Shown: positions 1 to 11,708, numbered from the stretch's first letter. The stretch: DNA of 64,000 nucleotides from Isoetes taiwanensis (GCA_021234155.1 JAJEKV010000011.1:20786677-20850676); one strand, 5' to 3'. A program made the numbers and translations. The notes: generated by a model not told the origin, from the sequence alone.

Positions 1-835
1 CAAGAAATAGATTAATATAAGAACAATCGAATGCTACCCACGAATCATTTATAGTTTCAATGTACTCATGGGGAGGTAAAGATATCTCTAATCCGAGTGT
101 GTTTCACAACATCGTATTAATAGATGTTCGTTAATAAATAATGGGCCTAGTTTCACAGGTTTGGAAAGGCAATAACTTTACATTCTCGCTTCTTAATCGC
201 ACATTATTTTCTTCTAGAACACAAGGTGAGAAAACTTAGGTCCAAATCATATATGTTTTTGAATATGTAGACGAGATAGATGAAGAGAAATGTTCGTGGC
301 GGCCTTGGCCGCCACGATAAATTTCTTGTATATATAAACACACTTTGATGTGTGGGACACATCGGTTGCTACTTTTCATCTGGGCTGTCGAATTTTAGGG
401 GTTAAATCTGGGCCACATATTTAGATGTGTGTACATGCATGGGGGCATGCACCCCATCTGTGAACCGTCGGATCAAAGGGGAAGGCAAAATCATAGCCTT
501 TGATTTTTGTCGGAAGGTGCAAGGAAGATTTCTTAAAGGTGATTTGGTGTAGCAGATCTTAGCCGTTAAATCAAAAGGTTAGGATAAATCCTAGCCATTA
601 AGTTTTTATATTAAATTACATTTTTTTCTTTCAAATGAGGTGAGGTGGCATCCTCATCAATAAAAATGTAGTGAGGTGGCAAAGCATTTATTGGATGGAC
701 TTTCTAGGAAGCTTCCTTTTTCTTAATCGCATTTAAAAACACGGGAGTAAGGTGAGGCCCACGCCATTGGATTCCTCTCGTCGAGAGCTTTCCAACGAGT
801 GGTGCTTTGGCACCATTCTGCCATAGTTAGAGCCA
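1..835. other. Intergenic, no gene seen
   Basis: No credible coding region on either strand. The only structured element is a perfect GC-rich palindrome near 295-316, listed separately. The rest is AT-rich sequence without recognisable similarity to other parts of the window. Confidence 0.6.
289..340. repeat. GC-rich palindrome, copy 1
   Basis: Ten-base arms CGTGGCGGCC (295-304) and GGCCGCCACG (307-316) around TT form a perfect inverted repeat. It sits inside a block shared almost word for word with 39717-39760, flanked in both by GAGAAATGTT on the left and ATAAATTTCTTGTATAT on the right. Outward-reading ends resemble CACTA-transposon termini (ACTAGAGAAAT and TACAAGAAAT), so it may be two transposon ends fused; that origin is inference. 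Confidence 0.7.
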
Positions 836-2262
836 ACTTGATCGGATCCTAAGAATCTTCTTATCTTAGAATCTTAATGGAATCTAGGACTCTTCCTGGA
901 ATCTTTGAGCATCTAGAGGAATCTCAATAGAATCTTAAAAGAATCTATAGGAATCACAAGAGAATCCTTGCGAATCTAGTGGAATCCAATGGAATCTTCA
1001 TAAATCTTAACGAAGTCTATGGCACACTAAGAGAATATAGGGGAATCTTCTTGGGATCTTTGAGAATCTAGAGGAACCCTATTAGAATCTTTAGGAATTT
1101 ATAGGAATCACAAGAGAATCTTTGTGAACATAGAGGAATCCAGTGGAATCTTCATAAATATTTGAGAATCTAGGGGAATCTTGATGGAATCTTAGAGAAT
1201 CTAGGGGAATCTTCATAGGATTAGAGAATCTAGGAGAATCTACATAGAATTTTGGGGAATCTATGGGAATCTTGGGAGAATCTAGAGGAATCTATGGAAA
1301 TCGTCATAAAATTAATCTTAGAGAATCTAAAGGAATATTCTTAGAATTTTACGAAATCCATGGAATTTAAAAGAATCTAGAGGAATCTTCATGAGATCTT
1401 GAGGAATCTAGAGGAATCTTAATATAACCATAGGGAATCTAGTGGAATCTCAAAAGGATCTTTGAGAATTTAGGGGAATCTTCATAGGATCTTAGAGAAT
1501 CTAGGAGAATCAACATAGAATCTTGGGGAATCTATGGGATTCTTGAGAAAATCTTTGAGAATCTAGGGTGTCTTCATAAGCTGTAAGGGAAGTTAAGAGA
1601 ATCTAGATAGATTCTATAGGAATCTATAGGAATCTTAGGATAGTCTATGAAAATTTTGGGGAATCTCAAGAGAATCTTAGGGACTATGGGAATCTCAAGA
1701 GGATCTATAAGAATCTGAGGAATCTTCATAGAATACTTGAGAATATAGGGAAATCTTGATAGGATCTTAGAGAGTCTAGGAGAATCTATATAGAATCTTG
1801 GGGAATCATGTGAATCTTGAGAGAATCGTTGGGAATCTAGGGGAACCCTGATGGAAACTTTGAGAATCTAGGGGAATCTTGATGGAATCTTGGAGAGCTT
1901 AAGGGAATCTTCATAGGATCTACGAGAATCTACGAGAATCTACATAGATTCTTAGGGAATCTATGGGAATCTTGAGAGCATCTAGAGGAATCTTGGAGAA
2001 TCTAAGGGAATCTTCATCTAAGGAAATATAGGAGAATCTCCATAAAACCCTGGGGAATTTAGAGAAATCTTTTATGATCTAGGGGAATCTCGATAGAATC
2101 CTGAAGAATCTTGAGGACATTCATATGATCTAAGGGAATCTAGGAGAATATACATAGAATCTTGAGAAATGTAGAGGAATCTTGGGATAGTTTTGGAAAA
2201 TCTAGGGGAATCTTTGTAGAATCTTAAGAATCTAGGAGAGTCTTTCACACGGGGTATATTTT
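836..2262. repeat. Minisatellite of GAATCT-type units
   Basis: About 1.4 kb of diverged tandem units built from short words such as GAATCTAGGGGAATCTT and CATAGAATCTT, in irregular higher-order order. Units differ by many point changes and small indels, so this is an old array rather than a recent expansion. An open frame on the minus strand here (2072-2278), rich in DSPRF-like residues, is only the translation of the repeat. Confidence 0.9.
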
Positions 2263-3180
2263 GTAGGTTATTTTCCACACATTTTTGTCACAAATTTCTC
2301 CAAATTTGTAGGCCCTAAATATTAATAAACTTGTTTATTTATATTGAGCAGATTGCGCCTCTTGTTTAAGGACGTAGACTCCACGTCACCTTTAATGTAC
2401 TGAGAAGATATTTGGTAACGTTAGTAAAGTGACAAGATAGACTTAGAATGCGAGCATAATAAACGGGAGCATAATAAACATGGAAAGGAAGCTTACACAG
2501 ACTAGAAAAGAAGCTAAACATGGAAAAGAAGCTTACACCCAGAAGCGAAGCTTACACTTGGACTAGAAAAGAAGCTTACACTTAGAGATAAACATGGAAA
2601 AGAAGCTTACAATTAGACTGGAAAAGAAGTTCACTTTGACTGGGAGCATAACGAAGACGATAACAAGATGCTAGTGATCATGTCTATATTGAGCAAGGGA
2701 AGCAGCTATGCATGCACCTCTTATAAAGTGAGTATCAGTGTTGGTATAGTGATATCGTTGGCAATGTTGGTATGATGAGATCCTTGCAATGTCCAATTAT
2801 AATGAAAGCATAATGAACATAAGATGCCAATCATAAAATCTTCATAAAAGCAACATGTATCCATTAGAAATTTTTTGGGGTTATAAAAGGTCTTTTGAGA
2901 TTTGCCAACTAGGAAATTGCTTGGCCAATCAAAATAAAGAACTTGACAAAAACGGTTAAAAATTTTTACGTGGCATGGCGTGACCGGTCCTAGCTTTTTA
3001 TGCTGCCCTACCCTGAGCTGCCCGACCTGCCCTAATCCTTTTGTTTTTTCTTCTACGAAATGGGAAGAGACAAACGAAAGAAACAAACAAATTACCAGAA
3101 AAATTTTTCCTCGATTTTTTCCCTCCCCTCGCACAAAATTTCCCTCCCTCCCATTTACTGGAAGCTCTTCATAAGATCGC
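2263..3180. other. Intergenic with short tandem repeats
   Basis: Holds a degenerate tandem array at about 2470-2635 built on the word AAGAAGCTTACAC with CATGGAAAAG and ACTAGAAAAG spacers. The remainder has weak overlapping open frames on both strands with no recognisable domain. I see no gene that I can support. Confidence 0.6.
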
Positions 3181-4252
3181 CCAGACCAGACCGAGAAGCA
3201 TTTTGAATCCATTCACTGGAAGTGCTTCAGAAGTTTATCGAGATGAAGAAGCATTTTGATATCTAATGCTGGAAGATTTAAACAGGTTCGGGAGCATACT
3301 GGAGCACCTGACTTTCTCCCATGTACCTATGAACAGGTAAGATCACAAATAAATGTAGAAATAAATATTGCTTTGACTGTTTCTTGCATTTGTTTCCAGA
3401 ACAATTGCAGGAGAGATCTAGGCACGCTTGCCACATGATTTATATGCAAAAATTGATACAGGTAGGATTTTGAGCTTGTGCAATAAGTTTTGATTCTATT
3501 GTTTCTCATATTCATTATTTTGTTTGTTCCAGATACCCATCAAATTTATATGGAAGATATTTAGAAGGTAGGACACAGACTGTTTTCTTTCATTACTTTT
3601 TCTGTTAATATGGTCTATGTTCATATAAGGATTTGAATCTTGTGTCTAATTTAAGCTTTAAGCAAGATGTGACTCATGTAAACCAGATATCTCTTGCAAG
3701 TACTAAGAAATTAATTAAAACCCTGTTACTCATTGAATTCTGTTTCCTGCAAATTGACTATCATGCTATTCTTGATTCCTTATTATATTGGTCTTATTTT
3801 TCCTATAGGTTTGGCTACTTTGTTTACGTGTTTGTTGCTGCCATGGTATGATTTTGCAAGGCAGCACCAATGGGATGTAGCTGGGATGACGTATTTTCAA
3901 AGGTTTTTTACTTGAATTGCATGGCTGTTGCATGCTTATTTAATGCATCTATTTAGCTTTTCCTTTCATGTATCTACTCACATGGCTACTGCTTTATATC
4001 CGAGACAAACCTAAGTACCACTTGAATTGTACACATTCTATTCAAGCTTTGAAGGGCTACTGCATGGATCTAAATGGACCATTTCCAGAACTGCATATAG
4101 TATATTTTATTTTTCAAAGCCTCTGACCATTGCTATGCCCTATTGCTAAAAGGAAAGAAAGCTTGTCTGGCTGTTCAGTCATTGTAATCTCTCTTGTTGA
4201 CATAAGATAAGCTATTTTTGCCTCAATGTTGCTATATTATTATTATTTGCAG
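3181..4252 (+). other. Possible 5' region of an unrecognised gene
   Basis: Several short stretches are bounded by plausible plant splice sites on the plus strand, for example a donor GTAAGA after about 3336 and acceptors before about 3400 and 3533, separated by T-rich intron-like sequence. They could be small upstream exons of the gene whose clearer exon starts at 4253, but no domain is recognisable and the exon chain is not proven. Confidence 0.25.
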
Positions 4253-4559
4253 ATTGCAATGGAAGAAATGATTACATCTGTTGTCATTGAAAGGCCTGAT
4301 GCAGACCCTATAACCGTGTATGTTGGTACATTTGTTACAATGCAGCCATCATTGAGGGGTTCTTTTAGAATTAAAAGATCCCGATTGAATGATGTGAAGG
4401 CTCATTGGAAAGGCAAGGTTCAACATGTACAACTTCTAGTTCAACATCTTTACTGCCCTTGTGATCTAACAAAGTACAAGAATGATAGAGTACGTGGACT
4501 TCCAAAGATGCAACCGAATTGTAAGTATTTTTCTAGTCTTATTCATTGCCGCTAGCTCA

Positions 4560-5345
4560 CTGAAGGAGTCCCCGTAGCCTTTTATGCTCAGGCGAGACCC
4601 CACCCCACACTTCATCACTACGGCCCCTTATCTGGTGCTCCAATGATGCCATAGATCCCACAGCTCGATGGGATCTTGTACACAGACCGCATATATTGGG
4701 AATCGTACATGGCTCTATCTAGGAGCATACTACCAAACATGGCTCAGAGGTCTCTACCCCCCTGTAATCCCCCATCTCCAGAGGTCTAATCAAGCAAAGA
4801 ACTACAAATCCATCCATTCTTTTTAAGTAAATACAGACCCAGAGCAGAACCAGAGATAATAATACTCCCCATAACAATCAAGGGTTAGTTCCTACTGGTA
4901 ACCCATAGAGAACACCAAAGAAACACCACCGAGAAGCACTAGACTACAAGCATCAAGGTAATCTATGGACTAACCGTTAGCTCGACTGGAACCGTTGTCT
5001 TGGGATGTCTCCATCTCAATCTGGCGATAGCTCCTGGTTGCTGTTGCTGCTGGGTCGAAATTAGGCCAAAGAGTAACCTAGGGTTTCCCTTTGATGGCCC
5101 AGAACAGTATCCCCCACTTGGCCAATCGAGTTTGGCCAGGTGGCGCCTCCCTTTATCCAATAATTAACTAAATAAGTTATTTAGGTTAATTATCCTATTA
5201 TTTAGGCTCCTGTTAATTTAGCATAGCTAAACTATTGTGTTTTAGGTTCCATCTCTTAGGTCCATATACCCCATGATGGCGTATACGTACAGCGTGACGT
5301 GTCTTTATATTTATACGTATACCGTATAATATACGGAACGTCACA
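4560..5345 (-). mobile_element. Older truncated LTR, related to the solo LTR
   Basis: Reads in the reverse direction. It shares with the 5793-7337 LTR the phrase GGGATCTTGTACACAGACCGC (GGAATCTTGTACACGGGCCGC there), the CTATCTAGGA... block, the GTCTCTACC block and a terminus ending ...GGAACGTCACA, with TATACGTAT-rich sequence just inside. Its other end lacks the TGTGACG terminus, so it is truncated or too diverged to see. It lies in an apparent intron of the host gene in the same orientation as the younger solo LTR. Confidence 0.6.
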
Positions 5346-5792
5346 TCATACGAGATCAAGTTCTGCAGAATTTGTTCGAGATTTGGCGGTGAATTGTAAT
5401 ATCTAGCTTATAGATTTCTTGTTAATATGTTTGAGTAAGAACCTAATGTTATTTTTTTGTTTTTTCAGGTTGCAATAGCAGGTCTTTTGTGGCTTCATTT
5501 TTTGGTTAGATTGTCTAATATTTTTGCAGGTTGCAATAGCAGGTCTTTAATGCTGGGGCAAGTTGTAGTGGCAAGAAAACTTTACCTGCTAGTAAAGCTA
5601 CAGCTTGTGTGACTTTTGAAGGTGACGTTGGTTATGATGATAGCAAATTGAAGGTTGCAACTCAGGTATGTTTTTTAGTGTATTACTTTATTTGCTTAGT
5701 TTATTTAATTAGTTTAATAGTTTATTTGCTTAGTTTTTGATTGCTTAGTTTATTTTTTCTTTGTTTAGTAATTGTTTTTTATTTGTAGGTTC

Positions 5793-7337
5793 TGTGACGT
5801 CCCCTACTTCTTCTACGATGCTCCCATCGTATCAGAAGGCGGAGTTCATCCCCCTGATAGCCAAGCTGGCAGGGGCTATCCACCTGACGCCAATCCCAAG
5901 AACTGGGTCAGTGAGGAAGAGTGGATGGGTCATTTGCCCCATCTTCCTTCGGGATCGACCTAGCTGCGAAAGCACGAATAAACATGAGCACATGACATCA
6001 ATACATCGATAAAGTCACCTCGAAGGGTGAATACATCATAACATAACATGTGTAACAACATCAACATAAATAATAGCAACAAAAGGGAATCCTACCCAGG
6101 GCTCAGACTCATGGGGGATCAACTGACGGCTTGGGTCTCCAGAAGTCAATACGGACTGAATTCATGGCAAATGGATTGGGCTGGCATAAGAACATGGCTG
6201 TTGGGTAGTCCACTCCATCCGCCCCTCCCGTGCACATTTTGCAGAGTAGGTTGAAAAGTCTTGGGACTGGACCGTAGCCTACCGGGTGCGTAGCCAAAGG
6301 GGCTACTGCTGGGTTACATCTCCCCAGTCCCGATGAGGCAGGAGGAGAGTCACCTCCCCTCCAGAGGCATGCATGCCCATCACAGGCAGCTAGAGGGCCA
6401 CTGCCCGTATTCGACTTGAACCCCATTGAAGGTGGCGTATCACCCAAGAGGTGTCGAGCTCATGCCTTGCCCACTCGCAGTGGCAAACCATTAAGCCTAG
6501 CCCACTAAGATCCCCGGTAGGCTTTACACACCAGAGGGATCAATCAGTGATAGGAGAAGTCCCCCTTATTCCACCGGTCTAGCCCCGCCACCCACAACTA
6601 AGCGGAATCTTGTACACGGGCCGCATTAATTGGGAATTAATGAGGCTATCTAGGATCATCTGCTACTGAAGGTTTCAGGGTCTCTACCTTCCTTCCCACA
6701 TACACAAGAGAGCATAGAATGGAACATCATCAACATCAAAGAATTGAAATACTGAATAAGATCTAATCTACATTACCTAAACATACAAGGTTAGGTTCTT
6801 TCGTTACGACTGTTGATCTTAGGATCTACAAGGCTGGTAAGACTGATCTAACATGCTATCCTAGCTCATTCCCGGGCTAAGAGTCGTCTTTGTACATCAG
6901 AATCGCAAGTTACCTGATCCTTGGCTAGCTCCAGCTTCTCGGATTGCGTCCATGCCTTCGTTCTTGCTGAAGACTGCTGCTCCTAATCAATCTAATGTGC
7001 AAAGGCGGCTCAGCGACGCCTGACAATGCGAAATGGTAGCTTGCCTTAGCCGAAATGGCTCAAGGAAGCCCTAAATGCAAAAGAAGAAAGGTTTAGGGTT
7101 TCCCCTTTGGTTCCTTATATGTGAACTTTTAGGGTTAGGTTAGAAGGGACCAAATGGGGTATTGCCACTTGGCAAGGGGGTTTTAGTTGTATACGTTTAA
7201 TATACATGCACAACATGCGAGGTTGCCCCTTAGGTGCAATCCTTTACGGCTCTGACGTACTTGTCATGCTGACATGTACGTGTGACATGGCAGTATAATA
7301 TACGTATTCGGGTCGTATGTCATGCTGGAACATCACA
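5793..7337 (-). mobile_element. Solo LTR of a Ty3/gypsy element
   Basis: The 1,545-bp sequence starts TGTGACGTCCCC and ends GGAACATCACA, giving TG...CA ends with a short inverted terminal repeat (TGTGA/TCACA). It is flanked by a perfect five-base target duplication, GGTTC, at 5788-5792 and 7338-7342. No coding region lies between, so it is a solo LTR, the usual product of unequal recombination between two LTRs. In sense direction (minus strand) it matches the partial LTR at 62918-64000 over more than 1 kb. The clean termini and duplication make this the best-defined LTR in the window. Confidence 0.92.
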
Positions 7338-7589
7338 GGTTCCAAGTGTTGTTCATGTTGGTTCAGTTGCTACTAAGGATGTTGTTGCTGCTGAGGATGA
7401 TGCTGTTGTGAATTCTGGTACTGTGGGTGTCGGAAATATGAGGCAACTTAAGATAAGTAATGATGTCTGGGAGAAGTGTCTTCAATCATGTCCTCAACTT
7501 GAAGGTGGAAGTTATATTGCAAACTCAACAATGAGTAACAGCAACGGACAATCATTCATGGGAGCAACGAACAAGAAGTGTGTATTTCT

Positions 7590-8640
7590 TTCTATTTCAA
7601 TATCTCATCCTTCGCAAGCTTCAGCAATAATGGAGAACGCATCCGCTGCTATTTCAAAAGTCCCTTTATTTTTGATGTGCAAGACATGAATCTTAGTTTG
7701 TGTTGAACTTTAGTTTCTGATGTGAGAACTTTCAGATTTCAGAGTTTTTCATTTTGTATGATGAAAGTGATTCATCTTTGAACTGTAACTATGCTTTTGA
7801 AATTTCAAATGGTGACTACTTGTATCTTGTTTTAATTTGAAGCAGTGATCGAAATGTAACTCTCTTTTGAAATTTGAAACTTGATTGCTGTATAAATTTG
7901 AAATTTGATTGCTGTATAACTTTGGTGGATAAATCTAACTGTAACTGTATTTGTATAAATGTTCACTGTAGCTGTATAATTTGATTGCTGTATAAATGCT
8001 GTAACTGTATTTATATAAATGCTGTACCAATGTGGTGTATAATGGGAGATGGCGGCGCCACCAGAGTGCCGCCAAGAATTCTCACCTAAAAATCACCTAA
8101 AAAAACTTAAGCAATAATCTTAAGTAATCTAAAGGTGACGTTGGTTACGATCTTAAGAACTATTTCTTTGTTTTCGATCCTTGTTTCTGCTGTTAAAACT
8201 TCAGAGATTTACCTTACTGTGCTGGCCATCTCATCCTTGTGTTGGATTGTTTTAAGTTAAGCGGGAGATCTTAAATTCATATTTTGTTTAAAGCTTGTTG
8301 CTAGAAGGGCTTTGAGTAGTAAAGACCCCATAAATCATTGAATCGTATCAGATTCCACTATGGTAAAGGCAGTTCTTCCATAAGAAATCTCTTCCGTTGG
8401 TTTGATTCATATCAAGTTCTGAAGAGAGGTAATTGCCTCTGGTGCAAAAGGACGAAAGGAATTCCCTGACAGTTAAGTGGTTGTTTATAGCGTCCACATC
8501 ATCTCCCTAATTATTGATGTTAGTGGAGTCAAAAAAGAACAGAAGTTTTAAATCATTCAACAGGATTGATCGGCTTCTAACTTCCAGGCATCAATTGATG
8601 CCGGTGGAATCTCAGCCTAAGACCCTTGCAATAGAAGAAG
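7590..8640. other. Intergenic, diverged short tandem repeats
   Basis: Between about 7800 and 8040 the words TTGAAATTTGATTGCTGTATAA and AAATGCTGTAACTGTAT recur as degenerate tandem units. A seven-base inverted repeat TGGCGGC/GCCGCCA lies at 8050-8074. No coding potential is evident up to the promoter region of the MYB gene. Confidence 0.55.
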
Positions 8641-8694
8641 AAGAAGAGATTTTAACGTGACAGCCACGTAATGGCGTAGAGTTTGCCACGTAAT

Positions 8695-8736
8695 AAGGCC
8701 GACGTGGCAAAAGGTAAGGCCGACGTGGCAAAAGGT
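8695..8736 (+). promoter_or_regulatory. Tandem DRE/ABRE-like motif upstream of maMYB
   Basis: A 21-bp unit, AAGGCCGACGTGGCAAAAGGT, occurs twice without change. Each unit contains GCCGAC, the core of the plant DRE/CRT element, overlapping ACGTGGC, an ABRE/G-box core. Two further CACGTAA words lie at 8664 and 8686. The pair is about 220 bp upstream of the start codon at 8954. A role in drought, cold or abscisic-acid response is inference from motif identity only. Confidence 0.5.
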
Positions 8737-8953
8737 AATTTCTAAACATGGCCATGTACGCCATAGTCTACACCGGCACTCTTCAGATCGCAATATCGTG
8801 GTTGATCTTTCCGTCGCTTCAAATGGCGATTCTGGACAGCAAAGTCCCTTGTAAGTTCTGGGGGATATGTTAGAGTTTTGTTTCCACGGTTATACTAATT
8901 AGCCCATCATTAGGTTGAACCCTTGTTAATTTGTTCTTGCTGTTTTATCAAAT

Positions 8954-10009
8954 ATGGACTATGATTATGTGGAGGAATATCGGCCCAGATTTCAGCTCCA
9001 ATCAGGCCCTGCTGTTTCTGAGTCGGAGAATACAGCTCTGGACAAGAAACTAGTGGCCGTATGTGTGGGTGTTGGATTACTTCTTTTAAGTTATGCATGG
9101 TTTTTAAATGGGCTTCAACAGTTTGTTGTTGGGTGGTTTTCCATTTCTTTGATGGTTGGTCCATTTGCACCAAATTATCTAACTGGAGGTGACTGTAGAG
9201 TAGGGTTAGGGGACCCTCTTCCTCCTGAGGAACCATCACAATTAGATCCTGTTGAGACTGAGAAAAAAAGGCCATCAAAAGGCTCCGCGAAGAAGCCTAA
9301 TGATGTCGTGGATATTTATATATTAAAAGATAACTTGAAGAACAGGTTGCCAAAAGTAGCATCAACAGACGAGTTAGAGGTCGTAGGTTTTGAGGTTAAA
9401 GGGAATGTTAAGATGGGAAATGGTACTGGTTTGTTGTCAAGTAGCAATTCTTCTGTCAAGGAAAAAGATTGGACAGATGAAGAAATTGAATTACTTCAAA
9501 AGCAATTGTTGAAACACCCTAGAGGAACCTTGAAGCGGTGGGAAGTTATAGCTGACTCGTTTAAAGGAGCACACAGTGTAGAGAGTGTGATTACAATAGC
9601 AAAAACTTTGGGGGAAAGGAAACCTGAAAATGGGGATTCATATTCTAAATTTCTTGCAGAGAGAAAAAAATCTGATAGAGATATTGCTTCCCCTGCCAGT
9701 CAGAGATGGGAGGTGGACGAAAAGGAGTCGAATGGTAACATTGATAATGCGGATGAATTTGTAAATGGCGTTACTGCTGCTGAACCTGAAGATGTTGATT
9801 TTTATGTATCTGATTGGAATGATGTCGAGGACAGGGCATTGTTAGGTGCATTGAAGTCCTTTCCTAAAGATACTCATTTAAGGTGGGAGAAGGTCGCAGC
9901 TTCTGTGCCTGGTAAATCAAAAACCCAATGTATCAGGCGTTACAAAGAGTTGCGCGAGAATTTTCGCAATAAGAAGGAAGGAGCAAATGAAGGCTCGCAC
10001 ATGGAATAG
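8954..10009 (+). CDS. Membrane-anchored MYB/SANT protein (maMYB-like)
   Basis: An uninterrupted 351-residue protein. Near the N-terminus two hydrophobic segments (about residues 32-50 and 54-72) predict membrane anchoring. Two SANT/MYB-like modules follow: about 170-222, with WTDEEIELLQKQL and RWEVIADSF, and about 282-332, with WNDVEDRALLGALKSF, RWEKVAASVPGKSKTQC and RRYKEL. The stretch between is charged and probably disordered. This order (short N-terminus, two membrane segments, C-terminal SANT) is that of plant maMYB proteins, an endoplasmic-reticulum-anchored MYB family described in Arabidopsis, and some animal DNAJC-type proteins share the SANT pair without this N-terminus. The ATG at 8954 is preferred because the membrane region directly follows and upstream codons hit a stop. 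A short upstream frame begins at about 8824. Likely intact. A transcriptional role is family knowledge; nothing here shows release from the membrane. Confidence 0.85.
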   Translation: MDYDYVEEYRPRFQLQSGPAVSESENTALDKKLVAVCVGVGLLLLSYAWFLNGLQQFVVGWFSISLMVGPFAPNYLTGGDCRVGLGDPLPPEEPSQLDPVETEKKRPSKGSAKKPNDVVDIYILKDNLKNRLPKVASTDELEVVGFEVKGNVKMGNGTGLLSSSNSSVKEKDWTDEEIELLQKQLLKHPRGTLKRWEVIADSFKGAHSVESVITIAKTLGERKPENGDSYSKFLAERKKSDRDIASPASQRWEVDEKESNGNIDNADEFVNGVTAAEPEDVDFYVSDWNDVEDRALLGALKSFPKDTHLRWEKVAASVPGKSKTQCIRRYKELRENFRNKKEGANEGSHME

Positions 10010-10066
10010 TAAGGGCGATTGAGTGTAGGGCAACTGCTGACCATTTTTGATTACTTTGTTTTCAAT

Positions 10067-10590
10067 ATGAGGCATACCAAAAGAGCGCCCTCTAAGGTAT
10101 TCGTTGAACTTGATTTGTTTCGAAGCTTTTTGAATGCTTAATAAAGTCCAAATTTGTCCTATATAGCATATGAGAGGGAGACAAGCCTCGAGTCAAAATA
10201 CCATAGAACTGTTGTTTGACTAGTAGATTAACTGGTCAAGAAAGAAACATTTTTCCTCTTACAAGAATACATATTTGTATATGCACTTTAAATTTGCTTC
10301 TAAAGCGTCACATATAAGCGTTATCTTTTGGTTGATCTCTATGTAGATGCAGACATTTTTCTGTTTTATTCTCATTATATGGTGAGAGCCATACGAGGCA
10401 TACCAAATTGGAGCCCTCTATGATGCGTTGAAATTGAGTTGTTTCTAAACTTTTTGAACTCCAAATAATGTTTCCTGTTAGAGAGGGAAGAAAGAAAGAT
10501 ATGTTACCATTTACCTGAGGAAAAAAGGGAGGGAGACACAAACCCTTTTATTGGTCAATAAAGAAAACATCTCTCATTCAAGAGTACGTT
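10067..10590 (+). repeat. Diverged tandem duplication of the maMYB 3' region
   Basis: About 200 bp starting GAGGCATACCAAA at 10070 is repeated at about 10396. Shared blocks are the GCCCTCTA...GCGTTGAA region, TTTTTGAA, AGAGGGAG(A)..., and the closing TGGTCAA(G/T)AAAGAAA...CTC...CAAGA(A/G)TAC. The copies differ at many sites, so the duplication is old. The original AATAAA is altered in copy 2 (CAAATAATG), but an AATAAAG word occurs at about 10557. Confidence 0.6.
10140..10145 (+). terminator. Polyadenylation signal of the maMYB gene
   Basis: AATAAA lies about 130 bases past the stop codon at 10009, in T-rich sequence, a normal position for a plant poly(A) signal. It is the first such hexamer downstream. 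Confidence 0.5.
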
Positions 10591-11708
10591 AGTGTATTGT
10601 TTTATCAGTGAGCATTGCCTTCCGATCATCATGGTTTAAAATGGTTTCAAATTCTGGATCTGTAAGTGCAATTACAGTTTATCAAGATGCAAAATTAGTT
10701 GTAGTTTCCGAGCTAGTAAGACTTGCAGCCCATCCAGAAAACTTGTTTGCAGAACTTGTATTGTACCACGGACAAAAATCAACACCACGATTGTAAATTG
10801 TGTAATTAGAAGCAGCCCCAATATTATTTCATTCAGAGTAACTTTTTTTTATATACCTCAAATTTTTTACTTCACGAGTTTGGGGAAAGATAAATTCTCA
10901 GATCATGGAAGTGCTATTGGTAGGCTATTTTGCAGCTGTCGAACTGCCATGACTTAGTGCTACATAAAGTTTGGGCTATGCAATTCTGACATACGTGCAC
11001 ACAATTTCATTTTTGCAATTCTGACCTATAATCCAATAATAGGGGGATCACAATTCTTTTCAGGTTAACTTTTTTACTTGCATTCTTTATGTGAGGCTTT
11101 TTACTAACCTTCTGCCTGCACACCTTTTTTACTTTGCAAAACCAAAGAGAGTACACATTTTAAATAACGTTTTCTTACTTGCATTTTGAACAAAGATGGT
11201 ACAACATGCACATTTTAAATCACAGCTGAGATTGTTCTGAACCACAAATGAAGTTCTAACTATTACAAGATTAATTGTGTTTCAGAAAGAATGCTGCTAT
11301 GTCATCTATGTCTCTTCCAAAAACAGAGGGCATCAGAAACGTGCCTCCCTTTGTAGATGCATCAATGGAATTCTCCTTCCCGTAAAAACCAGGTACCAAT
11401 CATTCTGCCCTGAGTTCCAATTGGAGCTTGACACGTGGCCACTCTTCAGGATGTGATGCATTTTTTAGTTTAGTTGACATTCAGTTATCTACTTCAAATT
11501 CAAGTATTTACCCACCAGGTTGTTCCACGTGAAAAAAATCAGTTTCAGATTATTCATTTTTAGTCCACAAAATATTATTCAAACAATATGATGGATCACT
11601 GTATTTTAAAATCATTCTATTACTCCAAAAGACAGATTACAACAATTGTTTTGAATCCTTTACAGATCCATAGCAAAGACTATTATGTTGTATCAGACAA
11701 AGTTCATA
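10591..11708. other. Intergenic, no gene seen
   Basis: AT-rich sequence with only short open frames and no recognisable domain on either strand. No strong inverted or tandem repeat was seen. Confidence 0.55.

Larger units (their letters stand above)
4253..7585 (+). pseudogene. Unrecognised spliced gene interrupted by LTRs
   Basis: Three stretches look exonic. The first is 4253-4520, about 89 codons, opening after a TTTGCAG acceptor and closing at a GTAAGT donor; it contains a CPCDLTKYKND-like segment. The second is about 5555-5668, with an open frame rich in small residues that ends before a GTATGT donor. The third is 7338-7581, a continuing open frame that starts PSVVHVGSVATKD. The last two read through in phase across the intron, which argues for a true gene. 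An LTR lies in the intron between the first two, and a solo LTR was inserted four bases into the third, so the copy must be inactive unless the LTR is spliced out. The acceptor-side sequence GGTTGCAATAGCAGGTCTT occurs twice (5468-5487 and 5529-5548). I do not recognise the family; no function is proposed. Confidence 0.4.

Noticed and set aside
2072-2278. Small minus-strand protein with repeated DSPRF residues
   Set aside because: It is the translation of the GAATCT minisatellite and has no start context or conservation evidence.
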